From Methanoregulaceae archaeon UBA288 (lineage in GTDB: Archaea > Halobacteriota > Methanomicrobia > Methanomicrobiales > Methanospirillaceae): 7,204 nucleotides of DNA. The stretch covers positions 1 through 7,204 of the forward strand of contig DAEF01000163.1 of NCBI GenBank assembly GCA_002495225.1, in the 5' to 3' direction. The position numbers and the translations under genes were made by a program. Under the pieces are notes generated by a model. It was not told the origin of the DNA, made no database searches, and saw only the letters and a program-made list of their open reading frames with translations. Positions 6,882-7,204 of this stretch are shown piece by piece; position 1 is the first letter of the stretch, and each line of letters opens with the position of its first letter.

Positions 6882-7204
6882 GTGGAGGCTACCCCCCTGC
6901 GAATGCCGACCGGGATCGGATCGTTCGACCCCGTGATGGAGGGGGGAGTCCCCCCGGGCTCGATCATGCTCCTGCTCGGCGATATCGGCGCGGGCTCGTT
7001 CGAGTTCGTCTATACCTCGATCATCAACCTCTCGATGCACCAGCGGCGGGACGGGGAGAACCCGGCCCTGCCGTCGGAGATCCTGTACATCACGTTCACG
7101 AAGATGAAGGAGGACGTCCGGCGCGAGGTCGGGCTCTCGTTCGACCAGAGCCTGGCCTCGGAGCTCGAGTCGGGCTACGTCCGGTTCAGAGATCTCTCCG
7201 AACA
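6882..7204 (+). CDS. KaiC/RecA-fold ATPase-like protein (HTR-like or FlaH-like), 5' part only
   Basis: The first 107 codons of a gene that runs off the right edge. The start VEATPLRMPTGIGSFDPVMEGG, then VPPGSIMLLLGD, is the classic opening of KaiC-family domains (family pattern: PTGI...LD...GGG-P.G...L..G). A predicted strand EILYITFTK and the segment KMKEDVRREVGLSF follow, as in that fold. The striking feature is the nucleotide loop: residues 33-40 read GDIGAGSF, with serine where Walker A (GxxxxGKS/T) has lysine. Archaeal HTR-like proteins related to FlaH often carry such altered loops, as I recall. FlaH/ArlH binds the FlaI ATPase in archaella, so its position back to back with a FlaI-like gene suggests a regulator or partner of that motor; this is inference. 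GTG 6882 is chosen for its SD; ATG 6903 would remove seven residues. Walker B and the C-terminus are not visible. Confidence 0.82.
   Translation, partial: MEATPLRMPTGIGSFDPVMEGGVPPGSIMLLLGDIGAGSFEFVYTSIINLSMHQRRDGENPALPSEILYITFTKMKEDVRREVGLSFDQSLASELESGYVRFRDLSE

Noticed and set aside
6903..6905. ATG as start of the KaiC-like gene
   Set aside because: The nearest SD is 14 bases away, whereas GTG 6882 has GGAGTG at 6 bases. Kept only as an alternative.
1..7204. tRNA, rRNA, CRISPR arrays, insertion sequences, long repeats
   Set aside because: No clover-leaf-like gene, repeated spacer units, transposase frame or paired terminal repeats were seen. Intergenic spaces are all under 200 bases.

Overview
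The window looks like a GC-rich euryarchaeal chromosome, most likely a methanogen of the order Methanomicrobiales (Methanoculleus-like). The reasons are an A1Ao-type ATP synthase start (subunits H then I), a FlaI/FlaJ-type secretion pair, an archaeal KaiC-like ATPase, TATA-like boxes about 25 bases upstream of short leaders, and Shine-Dalgarno (SD) sites matching GGAGGTGATCC. The order-level placement is inference from gene content and composition. No RNA gene, insertion sequence, CRISPR array or long repeat was found.

Layout. Six genes are on the minus strand and one on the plus strand. From the left: the membrane subunit I (a-subunit) of the A-type ATP synthase, whose last codons lie beyond base 1; the peripheral-stalk subunit H; an unrecognised 155-residue protein; a small four-cysteine zinc-ribbon protein; a large FlaJ/TadC-like polytopic membrane protein; and a FlaI/GspE-like secretion ATPase. 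A divergent promoter region of about 195 bases follows. The 5' part of a plus-strand KaiC/RecA-fold gene, resembling HTR-like/FlaH-like proteins, then runs off the right edge.

How the genes fit together. Subunits H and I head the ATP synthase operon. It has its own promoter (TATA-like box 2302-2310, strong SD 2268-2273) and is read leftwards; the remaining subunits should follow outside the window. The secretion ATPase and membrane protein overlap by 4 bases (GTGA) and form the motor and platform of a type IV pilus-like machine. No pilin, prepilin peptidase or archaellum accessory gene is present, so this is a bare motor module. The divergent KaiC-like gene resembles FlaH/ArlH, the motor's partner in archaella, but its Walker A motif lacks the lysine, so a sensory, scaffold or regulatory role is more likely than ordinary ATP hydrolysis at that site.

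Most uncertain points: the function of the 155-residue protein, the start codons of the zinc-ribbon protein and the secretion ATPase, and whether the pilus-like motor serves pili, an archaellum or another secretion process.
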